Assembly (NCBI GenBank): GCA_009760855.2
Contig: WPIO01000078.1
Span: 1,180,001 to 1,207,500, forward strand
DNA from: Cristatella mucedo
Lineage: Eukaryota > Bryozoa > Phylactolaemata > Cristatellidae
DNA length: 27,500 bases
Reading direction: 5' to 3'
Numbering within the stretch: position 1 is the first letter of the stretch; each line of letters opens with the position of its first letter. The position numbers and the translations under genes are program-made. Shown here in pieces: positions 1-9,604 of the stretch. The notes under the pieces were generated by a model, which ran no database searches, had not been told where the DNA came from, and saw nothing but the letters and a program-made list of their open reading frames with translations.

Positions 1-634
1 ACGACCGACTAGCGCCTCCTAGCAGAGGCAACTGCTGCCCAGTGGACTCTGCTTACTTAGCCAGTGCATCTGCTGCTCAGCAGCCGAGGCGCAGGAATGA
101 AATAGAGACACCTGAGCAGAGCAGCCAGCCCCCCACCCCAGATAGCACGTCATTCGCTTCACTGGAAGGCCACCAAATACGTCGAACCACGACAGCCTGC
201 CGCATGCATGCATGCATGCAGCACGCAGCTCCAATGGAACAGCGAGCAGCAGCGCACATCACACCGGCAGAGTCTGAGAAGAGAAAAGCGAGTGCACATA
301 CAGGCACTGCGAGTAAAGCCGTGACGCAGCGCCTGCCGATGGACATGCGCATCACGTGAAGCGGGCTCCCAGCGGGCAAGACAGTAGTAAGCTGCCAGTC
401 AGCATGGCGGCCGGCGGCACAGGCTTAAAGCCAGCCGGTGTGGCCGGCTTTAAGCCTGTGCAAGGGGCCAACGAGCTGGTCAGCGGCTGCCCACAATTGA
501 GACAAGCAGCAAGGTGGCCAAGCATTGCTCTGAGCTACTGACCTAGTCGCAGCCGGCCGGCCCCCCCTCCCCGTCCAAGTCTTGTGTCCAGGAAGAGCGA
601 AAGTCGACCGGGGCCGGCCAGGTAGATAGCCTGC
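1..634. other. Unannotated mixed sequence
   Basis: No coding signal was recognised. Open frames are short and present on both strands, with low-complexity composition. A short (GCAT)n run lies near 203-219 and a long perfect hairpin at 418-460, listed separately. Confidence 0.5.
418..460. repeat. 15-bp perfect inverted repeat (hairpin)
   Basis: The arm CACAGGCTTAAAGCC (418-432) is exactly complementary to 446-460. The 13-nt spacer contains a further short GCC/GGC pairing. It could form a stable stem-loop in RNA or a cruciform. No poly-T follows and no gene adjoins it, so it is not called a terminator. Confidence 0.85.
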
Positions 635-704
635 GCTAGCTAGCTAGCTAGCTAGCTAGCTAGCTAGCTAGCTAGCTAGCTAGCTCGCTAGCTAGCTAGC
701 TAGC
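635..704. repeat. (GCTA)n microsatellite
   Basis: About 70 bp of the self-complementary tetranucleotide GCTA/TAGC, with one interruption (GCTC) near 685. The unit is a palindrome in register, so the whole tract can fold on itself. Confidence 0.97.
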
Positions 705-1289
705 AAAAGCAGCAGCATGCCACACTGTCCAGACTGCTCGCCGAGGAGGTCGACACAATGGGAACCGATACAGCCAAAGTTACCGAACATGTTTACCTCT
801 TTCGACAATCTGATCGCAGCCAGAGCAGACAAAAGGCTGCTGCTCCCACCGCCACCCCACCTCCACCGCCAAGCTCTTCCGGCTTGCGCCCACTCCTTGC
901 TGTGTGTCCTCGAGGAATGCAGCGCTCGCTCGGTGGCCAGCACGCTGGCACTGGAGGCTGCAGATGGATCAGCAGGCTAGAGGGGCTCTGGCGATGGGGA
1001 ACAGCAGCAGCAGTGAACGAGAGCAGCATGGCAGGTCGAGCAGCCGCATTGCTTCCTGCCAGACGAGCCAGCGAAGTGTCGAACACTCACCTCCACCCCC
1101 CCCCCCCCCCCCGGCCCCCCTCAGTAGCCAGCCCCCAGAGCTGTTCCACAATGGTGGGCAACTGCAGCACTTCCTGCGTTCGATCCACAAAGTCCGTAGC
1201 ATGGCGCATGCGCAGAACTTGGAAGAGCGTTGCTGCTCAAAGAGCAAGCTAATACACTCTAGCTCACTGGCATGCGCACGCAAGCACGC
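705..1289. other. Unannotated sequence with poly-C tract
   Basis: Mixed GC-rich sequence with no recognised gene. A 17-nt run of C lies at 1096-1112, followed by GG and more C. Overlapping frames (for example 904-1545) are Ser/Pro/His-rich and run straight into the (CA)n tract, so they are not credible as genes. Confidence 0.5.
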
Positions 1290-1309
1290 GCACACACACA
1301 CACACACAC

Positions 1310-1396
<87 letters not shown>

Positions 1397-1409
1397 CACA
1401 CACACACAC
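1290..1409. repeat. (CA)n microsatellite
   Basis: About 120 bp of CA dinucleotides with two TGCA-type interruptions, near 1311 and 1391. This is a Z-DNA-prone alternating purine/pyrimidine tract. Confidence 0.98.
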
Positions 1410-1418
1410 CATCCACCC

Positions 1419-1558
1419 ATACCTAGAGCCTCATCGATATTTGTCGATCGATACAGTATCGATATGGTATATCCTATACCTATACGGCATGTCGATATGG
1501 TATATCGTATCGATACGGTATGTCGATCGATACGTTGATACCTAGAGCGTCGTCGATA
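1419..1558. repeat. TATCGATA-rich patch between 21-bp direct repeats
   Basis: A 21-bp sequence beginning ATACCTAGAGC occurs at 1419-1439 and again at 1538-1558, with 19 of 21 bases matching. About 98 bp lies between, built of internal repeats: GTCGATCGATAC at 1443-1454 and 1522-1533, and TCGATATGGTATATC at 1459-1473 and 1492-1506. TATCGATA occurs at 1457 and 1508. It may be a degenerate tandem repeat or a small insertion flanked by duplicated target. Confidence 0.7.
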
Positions 1559-1732
1559 GCGGCAGTAGCAGTGAGACAGACAGACAGACAAAGAGGGAGG
1601 TGTACAAGCACCAGAGGGACGTGGCTGAGTGATGCCGGATTGCCATTCGTGATAAATCTCAGGCCGGACCACTGGGTGACACTGGTCAGCCTGACTGAGC
1701 ACCATGCTCATGCGCAAGCATCTTGAATGTAG

Positions 1733-1900
1733 TGTGTGTGTGTGTGTGTGAACACGTGCGCAAGCACACGTGAAAGAGTGAGTGAACTCTGTGCACGTGA
1801 AGAGAGAGTGAACTCTGTATGTGTACACGTGCGCACACACGTGAGGGTTGTGAGTGTGTATGCCCGTGTGAATGTGCAATCGTGCGCTCGCTCACACGTG
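1733..1900. repeat. Degenerate TG/CACGTG-rich tract
   Basis: A (TG)n core at 1733-1750 grades into sequence with six CACGTG hexamers, at 1753, 1767, 1794, 1826, 1838 and 1895. The 12-mer AGTGAACTCTGT occurs twice (1781 and 1807). CACGTG is the canonical E-box core bound by bHLH factors, but a decayed CA/TG repeat also generates it easily. Confidence 0.7.
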
Positions 1901-1963
1901 TTTCACCTTCCCCCTCCCCCATCCAGTCCCTCGCCCTGCCCCTCACACAGCCGACATGCTAGT

Positions 1964-1964
<1 letters not shown>

Positions 1965-2040
<76 letters not shown>
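1965..2040. repeat. (CA)n microsatellite
   Basis: About 75 bp of nearly pure CA, ending in ACATACAC. Confidence 0.98.
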
Positions 2041-2065
2041 ATCTTGAGTGCATGTCACTCAAGAT
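2041..2065. repeat. 10-bp perfect hairpin
   Basis: ATCTTGAGTG (2041-2050) and its exact reverse complement (2056-2065) flank a 5-nt loop, directly after the (CA)n tract. Confidence 0.85.
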
Positions 2066-2618
2066 CAGCACGGCATGCCGCACGGAAAGCACTTGCCTCT
2101 TGCACTGTGTATACAAAAGAGAATCCCGAAAGTCAAACAGAAGGCTAGCTATTGGTGACAGTGTTAGCACAGGCCATCCGCCCTGCCATTCCGCTTGTTT
2201 GTGCACAAACAAGGGTGGGATGCAGATTAGCATGAGCAAACGGCCCAAGTAAGATTAAAGTTACACAGGTCGGCACTGCCGGCGACCAGATAAGGCCGAA
2301 TAGAAACAAGAGTTCATGTTTTCCAACGGAACGCTGACACGAGCGGCCAGAGGAGAGAGGAGGCGCGGCGCATATTGCTTGCTGAGGGCTAGGGCCACAG
2401 TGAGGCCGACCGAACCCGGGCAAGCTGGCAGACAGCTGGGCGCACCCCTCCCTCTGTCTCCCCAATCCTGCAGTCCCCCCTCGACCTTCGCTTCTCGTCA
2501 GCTCGACGGCTGCTGATCGCCTCTGCACTCCAGCAGACGCTGTGGCCCTAGCTCGTCTGCTGTCATCATCCATCCTCTTTTACGGCTTTCGGTTTGCTCT
2601 AGCTCCAGCTTCGTCCTA
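2066..2618. other. Unannotated sequence
   Basis: No repeat, RNA or gene signal was recognised. Short frames on both strands have no recognisable domain. Confidence 0.5.
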
Positions 2619-2960
<342 letters not shown>

Positions 2961-4060
2961 TCACAGGCTGTCTGTCACTCCGGCTGTCTGTCTCAATCTC
3001 AATTCGTCCACCAGTCAAGTGCGCGCATCGACCACGGCTTGCGCTAGTCAGCCTCAGTTAGGCTTAGCATGGGTGCGTGCACGATAGTCATGCAGTATCG
3101 GTCGGCCTGTGCATCTCTCAGAAGCCGGATCTGTCTCTGCGCCTCGCGCAGTAGGCTGCCTGTCAACTTCTCACTGAAGCCGTCTTGCTCACACCTGCAC
3201 ACTTCTGCTCGCACCGGCTCGAAGCTGAGGACGGCTGTATCTAGATTAGACTAGGCTAGACTGGGCAAAGACCGGCAGCAGACGACTGCTGCCAGTCAAC
3301 GCAGCCTCGGACTTGGCAAGCTCGAACTGCAGCAAGAGCTGGCCGAGAGAGCAGCCTAAACACGGGAGAACTACTGCCCTTGGGTCGTGGAAGGGGGTCA
3401 TCGCTAGCAAACCTGGCGTCCACTTATTGCTACCGCGGCTGCTGCTGCCCAGAAGTGCAGCAGCAGCCGAACCAGGCTTGAGCCCGATCTTGCCCAAGGA
3501 AATACGCAGCTAATTGCATTTTCTCCCCCAAGTCTCAACAAGCAGGCCTACATCAAAAGACTTATATGAGAGACACGTACATAAATAAATACTAATTAAC
3601 ACAGAAAGTCTTCTGGGATAAAAAAAAATTAATGGCCGGACCCAGGGTAAATAAAAACAACGTGCAACGCATAGGCAGCCCGTGGGTCTCAGAGGAAGGC
3701 CAGGAGGCCAGCAGCCGGCTGCTGCTGCTTCGCCTCCCGGCCCTTCAACAGCTGCCGGCCTAGCAGCAGCGGCAGTTCCAATTAAGCCCGGTGCAGATTG
3801 CGGCCAAAGCAACCCAGCGCCTGGGAGCCCGGTGGCGATAAAAAAAAATACGCTCGCTCGCTGGCTGGCTGGCTGCAATGCCCAGAAGATTCGCAGCCGG
3901 CCGTGCGAGGCTGGATCTGCAGGGGAGCAACCAGGACGGTCGTATCCTCTCCGGCGGCAGTCGCTCGCGGTCGCACCGCCTCGTTCATTGACGAGATGGC
4001 GGCTCGCTATTTGAGGCTCGCTCGGGCATACTGAAGCCGACCGAAGCGACCGGCAGGCAG
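2961..4060. other. Unannotated sequence left of the CpG island
   Basis: No recognised gene or mobile element. GC content rises towards the right. The 225-residue minus-strand frame at 3510-4187 has no recognisable domain and is probably chance in GC-rich DNA. Confidence 0.45.
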
Positions 4061-4078
4061 AGGGCTCGCGCATATTGC

Positions 4079-4108
4079 GCCGCTCGCCGGCAGACACCGG
4101 CGAGCGGC
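4079..4108. repeat. 12-bp perfect GC hairpin
   Basis: GCCGCTCGCCGG (4079-4090) pairs exactly with 4097-4108 across the 6-nt loop CAGACA. Confidence 0.9.
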
Positions 4109-4806
4109 CTGCGCGCACGGCGTCGCATACGCCGCCGCGCCGCTCGCCCGATCTCGTCCAGCGCCGGGCGTCGGCCTCGTATGTCACCGCCGACGGGCCA
4201 GCATTGAAATTGACATTTCGAGGCTATTTGATTTGCGCTCCAGCCCGTACGGTCTTTTCAGGCTAACTACAAGGCACTATTTGTTTGTAAAGGTCCGCCA
4301 TAAAACGCGCCCTCGCGTTTCGCCCGCCCGCCCCCTCCCCGGCCAGCCAGAGCGGCCGCCCGGCCGCCAGCGTCGAGGCTGAGCGAGCCTGCCGACCCCG
4401 GCTATCCCCTTTTTGGGAACGAAACCGCCCGGCGAGCGAAACGGCGAGCGCGGCGCGCGCGCGCGCGCAAGCGGGGCGGACGCGGGCGCCCAGGAAGCCC
4501 CGCAGCACGCTGCAACGTCGCCATGTTAGATCCATTAGCGAGACAAGTCAATAAGCCGCGTAGGGGCGGCCGCAGCTCGAATCGGCCGACCCGGCTGCCA
4601 TGCCAGGGTAGGCAAGCGGCCGCTACCGACGGCGAACGCAGTGGCTACGAAAGCCTGTAGCGACCGAGGCTTCGGCGCTACGGTCGTCGCCACTGCCGCG
4701 GCCTGGAGCCGAAACGAACGCGCGGCGGCGCAACGCGGACATGTTTACCGCTCGCCATTGCCCGCTCGATTACCGGCGGCTGGCCTAAATAACAACAACA
4801 GATGCC

Positions 4807-4841
4807 TGGGCCGTCCGCCGTCGACGACGGCGGACGGCCCA
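4807..4841. repeat. 16-bp perfect GC hairpin with 3-nt loop
   Basis: TGGGCCGTCCGCCGTC (4807-4822) pairs exactly with 4826-4841 around the central GAC. No mismatch occurs over 16 bp. At 35 nt it is too short for a typical animal pre-miRNA. Confidence 0.93.
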
Positions 4842-5187
4842 GCGGACGCAGCGGGTCGACAAGGCGCAGGCGGCGCGCAGCGTCCGCCGCGGAGCAACAG
4901 GGCGGCGACCTACCTCCACTTCGCGAAGTCGCGCTCACCCCGCGAGTTTTTTTTCTCATCCGAAGACGGCCCCGCCGACCGACGCACCGCCGTAAATATA
5001 AATATATCCTTCCGAGCGAGCCAACCGGACCTAACCGCTGTCGGCGACCAGAGGTGGGATGCGACGTTCGACGGACCTAGCCGTGTACGCCGCGAGACGG
5101 GGCCTCGCCCTCCGACTGAGCGCTCGCCTGCGCAGCCAGGGCGCCGCAGACGACTTAGAGTCGCTGGAGGAGCGATGGCGGCGTGAT

Positions 5188-5243
5188 ACAGACCGCGGGA
5201 AGCGAGTGGTCGCGCCGATCACGTGGTAACCCAAGCACCTGCG
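5188..5243 (+). repeat. 56-bp dispersed repeat, copy 1
   Basis: This block starts ACAGACCGCGGGAAGCGAG and ends CCCAAGCACCTGCG. It recurs with few differences at 6499-6554, 1311 bp to the right in the same orientation. Confidence 0.85.
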
Positions 5244-5668
5244 TGGGTAAACAAAAATAACAAACAAATAGATTTCGGCCGCGCGGTCTGTCGCCCGCGG
5301 AGCTCCACGCCGCCGCCGCTGCCGCCGCCGTCGCCGCGAAGCGTCCGGGCCGCCAAGAGGTCACATGCGGACGGAGTGCGCTCTCTTCTAGCGCCCGCCG
5401 CGCGCGTTCGCACCGGCGCTGCAGCAGCAACAGCAATCGAGAACTCCGGTGGCGCGGATCGGGCAACTGAGCGACGGGAAAATCGATTGTGTCCCGCGAC
5501 TGCGTCGCGATAAACATTGCGGCGTCCTTATCTAGCTGTGCGGCGGCGGCGGCAGCGGAGCACTTACCAATCGCCGCAGCCGCCGCGCACCGCACCGCTC
5601 GCCGACGGTCGCGGCCGAGTCAGCGCCTCGCGCGCCGCCGTGCGCACCGACGGTAGGCTCGTCGACGC

Positions 5669-5819
5669 GAGCCACGCCCCGGCGTCGTGCACCGCCAGTA
5701 ATCCGACGGAGTCTCGGCGCCCCGCCGCGGGGATGCGGCAGGCAGGGGAAGGGCGGAGAGCGGGAGTCGTCAGTGGTCCTTAACCGCCCCCCCCCCCACC
5801 ACCCCGCCGGTCGGATCTC
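5669..5819 (+). repeat. 158-bp tandem duplication, unit 1
   Basis: It begins GAGCCACGCCCCGGCGTCG and ends in a poly-C run, CACCACCCCGCCGGTCGGAT, then CTCA. The next unit starts 158 bp downstream and matches nearly throughout, including the poly-C run, which is shorter here. Confidence 0.93.
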
Positions 5820-5826
5820 AGCCCTT

Positions 5827-5987
5827 GAGCCACGCCCCGGCGTCGCGCACCGCCAGTAATCCGACGGAGTCTCGGCGCGCCGCCGCGGGGATGCGGCAGG
5901 TGGGGGAGGGGCGGCGAGCGGGAGCCGTCAGTGGTACTTAACCGCCGCCCCCCCCCCCCCCCCCCACCACCCCGCCGGTCGGATCTC
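5827..5987 (+). repeat. 158-bp tandem duplication, unit 2
   Basis: This is the second copy of the preceding unit. Differences are scattered substitutions and an expanded C run (about 17 C at 5949-5965), consistent with an older duplication plus homopolymer slippage. Confidence 0.93.
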
Positions 5988-6498
5988 CGCCCATGAACTC
6001 TTAGCGTGAGCGTTGACGAAGCGGCGGCGGCTGCGAGGGGTTGGCGGTGGATTCGGGGGGGTAGGAACTCGTCGCCGCCGTCCCGTCGCGCGCGCGAGAG
6101 CGCACGTAGGCCAAGTAGGCGGTCGCGTTGCGCGGCGCTTTGCGTTCGAGACTGTTCGCGCCAACTGCGCTCGGGTCGCCTGCCGACGCTCTTCTTATCG
6201 GCGCTGCTGGTGCGCGCGCGGCGGCGGCACGCGTCGCCCCACCCTAACCTACGCGCGAGACTGCGGCGGAGGCCGCCGCAACGGAGACGCCCCTCGGCCC
6301 TATCGACGCAGTCGATGACAGCTCGCGCGGCAGCGTCGATGACGTACAGAGGCCCCCCTCGGCTCCTTACCCCCGCCCCCCTGAGTATTCGGGGGAAGCG
6401 CTCGCACTTGGCTGCCCGGGTGGTCGGGTTCGAGTCCTTCGGCTGGCGATGTTGCGTAGCCCGCTGCGAAGCGCGCCTCCTCTGTCGCCTCTCGCGCT

Positions 6499-6554
6499 AC
6501 AGACGGCGGGAAGCGAGCGGTCGCGCCGATCGCGTGGTAACCCAAGCACCTGCG
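6499..6554 (+). repeat. 56-bp dispersed repeat, copy 2
   Basis: Second copy of the block at 5188-5243. Identity falls off on both sides, so it is a short shared module and not a long duplication. Confidence 0.85.
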
Positions 6555-6659
6555 CTGGCGCGCTCGCTTGTGGCTCCTCGGTCGCTAACTAATTGAGGTT
6601 GAATCGGCAGACTTTTCCCTTTACGACAGGGCACGGCGGCCCCGCTGCGCCAGTCAATC

Positions 6660-6730
6660 GACGGAAAATGTAAAGAGTCTAGAAAGAGATTGCGTTCTCC
6701 GAGGGCGCTTTATCAAAGGTATTATTTTCC
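6660..6730 (+). mobile_element. L2-type LINE 3' tail (family I, tail only)
   Basis: The terminal block ATGTAAAGAG..CTAGAAAGAGATT..TTCTCCGAGGGCGCT, followed by a TATT tail, matches the 3' ends of the copies at 7332-8425 and 9605-9830. Only about 70 bp remain, consistent with severe 5' truncation during target-primed reverse transcription. Confidence 0.75.
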
Positions 6731-6792
6731 TTATAACAGAAATACGTCGCCCGCTGCTGCTGGCTGCGCGTGGTAGATCCGTCGCCTAGTTC

Positions 6793-6990
6793 AATACCTG
6801 AAGAGGAATAAATGAATAAATAAATGCAAGTTTATTTAACAGCCTCTTTTTGTGTAGCGACAGAAAAGCCTTGACGGCTATCACCACCGCTTGCAGCGCG
6901 ATAAAGAATGGCCCACCGCAGGATTCGAACCCACGACCTCGGTACCTGAGGTCGTGCAAAGCAACCACCTTACCTAGTGAGCCATTACGG
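6793..6990 (-). mobile_element. tRNA-derived SINE
   Basis: Read on the minus strand, an A-box-like TGGCTCACTAGG is followed by a perfect B box, GGTTCGAATCC, at tRNA-like spacing. A short unrelated body then ends in an ATTT-rich tail near 6800. Only about three base pairs of the acceptor stem and poor D and anticodon stems can be drawn, so this is not a working tRNA gene. The loop TTTGCAC resembles tRNA-Ala(TGC), which is only a hint of origin. A 9-bp perfect inverted repeat (plus strand 6932-6940 and 6948-6956) sits just before the B box. Confidence 0.75.
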
Positions 6991-7331
6991 CAGCGACGTG
7001 CTGCTGCTGCTGCTGCGTCGATGCCGGCACGTGTAGCTCGGCACCGCGAGCTCCACGGCTAGCTCCACTCCATAGCCGCCCGATTGGGTTTACATTAGTT
7101 CTTTTGATACGTGGGTACGGAACAGCTGGTGCCTCTACGGCAGCCCAGCTACACGCGGGACTCAGCTTCTAACGGGGAAGCGAGCTCGGTGACGTAGTCG
7201 AGGATCGCTGTCATGGAAGTCGTGGTCGTTGTTCACGCTCTCATGCGTCGTTTATTTTTCGTCCCGAGTGCACCGAATCTCTATCCGGGCGCTTGCATCA
7301 CTGACAACGGTCCAGGTCCTATCTCAGCGCT
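6991..7331. other. Unannotated sequence with (GCT)n run
   Basis: A short CTG/GCT trinucleotide run lies near 6999-7015. Nothing else was recognised before the LINE at 7332. Confidence 0.5.
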
Positions 7332-8425
7332 CTGCAATTGTTCAGGTCCAGTGGAAGGCTCCAGAGTATTGACGTGAATGGACAAAGATTATCGTAGGTA
7401 CCTCTGAAATAAGGGGTACCTCAGGGCTTCGTGCTAGCTCCGGTTCTTTTCATGGTTTATACTCTCCCTTCTGCCGATGTGATTGCCAAGCACAATCTAG
7501 GCTTCCACTTCTATGCGGATGACACTCAGTTGTTCCTTTGCTTTGATCCCTCCCAGCCTTCGAGCACATCGAATTCTCTCAACTCCCTTGCTGCATGTAT
7601 TGATGACGTCCGCACATGGATGGCAGCAAACTTTCTTAAATTAAATGATGATACAACTAACTTACTAGCTATGGGAAAACCAAGTGTGATTCAGAAATAG
7701 GAAGGCCGACCCTCAAAATCGGTTCTGCCACTATATCTCCTGTTGAATCTGCACGAAATCTAGTTGTCATGTTCCAAAGTGACCTCATTTTAGACGACCA
7801 AAAAACTCTGCAGCTAGGCTTGTCTGTTGTGAGCGACGCAGCTGCCACATCACATCACTTCTCGCCGACCTGCACAGGCTACCAGTCAAGCAACGGATTG
7901 ACTTCAAGGTTTTGTCACTCACTTTTAGGTCCCTTCATTCTATGGCTCCAGCCTATCTCTCAGATATACTCCCCCATCAGGTCATGCATCGTACCACCCG
8001 CTTTTCGGAATCCAACAGTCTACCAATACCTCGTACAAACCTCAAATCCTTTGGAGACCGTGCACTTAGTTCGTATGCTCCCAAAGCCTGGAACCCAACT
8101 TGCGTCACAACATCTCCTGACTTGACCACATTTAAAAAACTTACGCACCTATTTAGGACAGCATTTAGTGGGTCCCTGTGATTCATCCTTTATGTGCTTA
8201 TGCGCGATGACACTGTGCATGCTGCCACTAACCACATTTGCATGCTGACCCTGTGCATGTCACCCACCCCTGTAACCATGTTATTCACGTTGTTCATCAA
8301 GCAGGATATTACTCACCATTGAATCGCGTTTCCCTTTGCAGCAAATGTAAAGCGCCGACAAAAAGATTTGAGTTCTCTTGGGGGCGTTTAACAAGTGCAT
8401 TGTTATTATTGTTATTACTGCTCGC
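7332..8425 (+). mobile_element. L2/CR1-type LINE, 5'-truncated, broken RT (family I)
   Basis: This copy encodes the C-terminal half of a non-LTR retrotransposon ORF2. It begins in the reverse transcriptase fingers (SIDVNGQRLS) and has the GVPQG motif at 7413-7427. The palm motif FHFYADDTQLF follows, with catalytic YADD intact at 7512-7523, then the RTWMAANFLKLNDD thumb segment. It is dead: in-frame stops occur at 7395 and 7410, a frame change near 7690, and about 80 residues between the LDDQ and NSAARLV segments are missing (around 7800). The C-terminal part (LADLH..LPVKQRIDFKVLSLTFRS to FSGSL, stop at 8181) is readable at 7804-8181. A 240-bp 3' UTR ends in a TTATTATTG microsatellite tail, typical of the L2 clade. 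Assignment to L2 rather than CR1 is inference. Confidence 0.9.
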
Positions 8426-9139
8426 TACAAAAGAAGCCTGAGGGTTAGTGATAAGTATAGTATGAGGTATGAGGTATGAGGCATGCAAAACCAATCGAGT
8501 ATCGCGCTCGAGCTAACGAGCACGTTAAAGTGCAGTATCGTACTTGGGCGAGCATGTAAAAGCAAATGTGAAGATACCGGCTAGTAAGATCTCTGGCTAC
8601 TAACGTGCACTGTATCACTACGCAGGAACGCACGTAAAGCACGCCCGTGAAAAGAACACCGGGAAATGACGACGTCACGATGACCAGGTGCTGCACATCT
8701 CGCCAGGTTAGCGAAGGGCTTGACTATAACAAAGGGCCAGAAGAGTTCAAGCAAATGCAAACGACACGTATAGAGTCCCACAGCTTGGGGCTAAGTAGCC
8801 CGGAAAAGTACGCCGGGACAGGAAAAGGACGACGTAGCGTATCTCTAGGACGAAGGAAAAAGCTGACCGTAGCAGATGCGTGTTGAGTAGAGGGTGGAAG
8901 CCGAAAGCGAGTCCCTGACTATTGGTGGATGCGAGCGGAAACCCCGATCGCGAAAAAAATTCAATTGAGCGAGAGTTACGGCGAGCTAGCCAGACGCGGG
9001 GAGGGGGGGGGTAGGAGGAGGAGTGCCTGGTGCGACAGCACACAGGAGGAGCAAGGTACTCACTTGGGTAGCCAGCTGCTACTGCTGCTGCTGCTGCGAG
9101 TGCGAGCAACTGGGAGTGAACCACTCGAGCCGGATTTGG
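8426..9139. other. Unannotated sequence between LINE fragments
   Basis: A short (TATGAGG)3 repeat lies at 8461-8481 and a CTG run near 9079-9096. The minus-strand frame 8747-9391 (214 codons) crosses from LINE coding sequence into this DNA and is a chimera by chance. Confidence 0.5.
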
Positions 9140-9430
9140 GATCTTGACATTGATTAGATGCTTGATAGGGAGCCAGCGTTGCTCGGACGAAAGTGTGTTG
9201 CGCCGCGTGGAATATACGCTGCCGCCTGCGAATTCGGCCAGACTAGCCGCAGAGTTTTGCACCAGGTGTTGGCGACTACGGGCATATGCGAAGTGTCCTG
9301 AGTAGCGGGACTCGCAGCAACCTAGATGCGGTGTCACGAACGCGTAAACGAGTTTGGCCGTCTTAACTCTTGTCTTGAGCAGGCCCTCCATTCGGCGACG
9401 TTTCGTAGCTGAATGTAGGTCAACAGTGGC
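9140..9430 (-). mobile_element. LINE ORF2 C-terminal fragment
   Basis: The minus-strand frame shows YIQLRNVA, then after a frame change KTAKLVYAFVTPHL, then HLVQNSAASLAEFAGGS and RWLPIKHLINVKI. These are the successive landmarks that follow the RT thumb in L2/CR1 LINEs. Similarity stops near 9140, so both ends are missing. It diverges more from the 7332 copy than the 9605 and 22410 copies do. Confidence 0.75.
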
Positions 9431-9604
9431 AGAAAGACCGCCAAACTAGTTCACACACTTGTGACATCGCATCTTACTTTGCAGGCTCATAAAATCATCA
9501 TACTTACTTCGCAGGTTACTAAAATGCTCATGCAGCTATAAAGCACAAGGACATAGATCTGGCTACCCTCTGTTGTTACATAAATGAGCTTACAGCCGTA
9601 ATAA

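Larger units (their letters stand above)
4060..6600. promoter_or_regulatory. Large CpG-rich island
   Basis: About 2.5 kb of visibly CpG-dense, GC-rich DNA, including a (GC)8 run at 4453-4468. Long frames such as 4641-5186 and 6006-6596 on the plus strand are Arg/Ala/Pro-rich with no domain, as expected from GC-rich non-coding DNA where stop codons are rare. In animals such islands often mark promoters and first exons, but I found no start codon followed by a convincing protein. The island contains hairpins, a tandem duplication and a dispersed repeat, listed separately. The promoter role is inference. Confidence 0.5.

Noticed and set aside
904-1545. 213-codon plus-strand frame
   Set aside because: It runs through poly-C and (CA)n tracts; the His/Thr repeats are a microsatellite artefact.
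4641-5186. 181-codon plus-strand frame in the CpG island
   Set aside because: Arg/Pro/Ala-rich with no domain; long open frames are expected on several strands in GC-rich DNA.
6408-6437. B-box-like GGTTCGAGTCC as a possible tRNA gene
   Set aside because: The A-box-like sequence is only a few bases away and no cloverleaf can be drawn.
6006-6596. 196-codon Arg-rich plus-strand frame
   Set aside because: It overlaps other open frames of similar length, is composition-driven, and crosses the 56-bp dispersed repeat.
6901-6990. Functional tRNA gene on the minus strand
   Set aside because: Acceptor, D and anticodon stems do not pair adequately, and a SINE-like body and tail follow.
8747-9391. 214-codon minus-strand frame as a gene
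   Set aside because: Its first part is a frameshifted LINE remnant and the rest is unrelated; the fusion is by chance.
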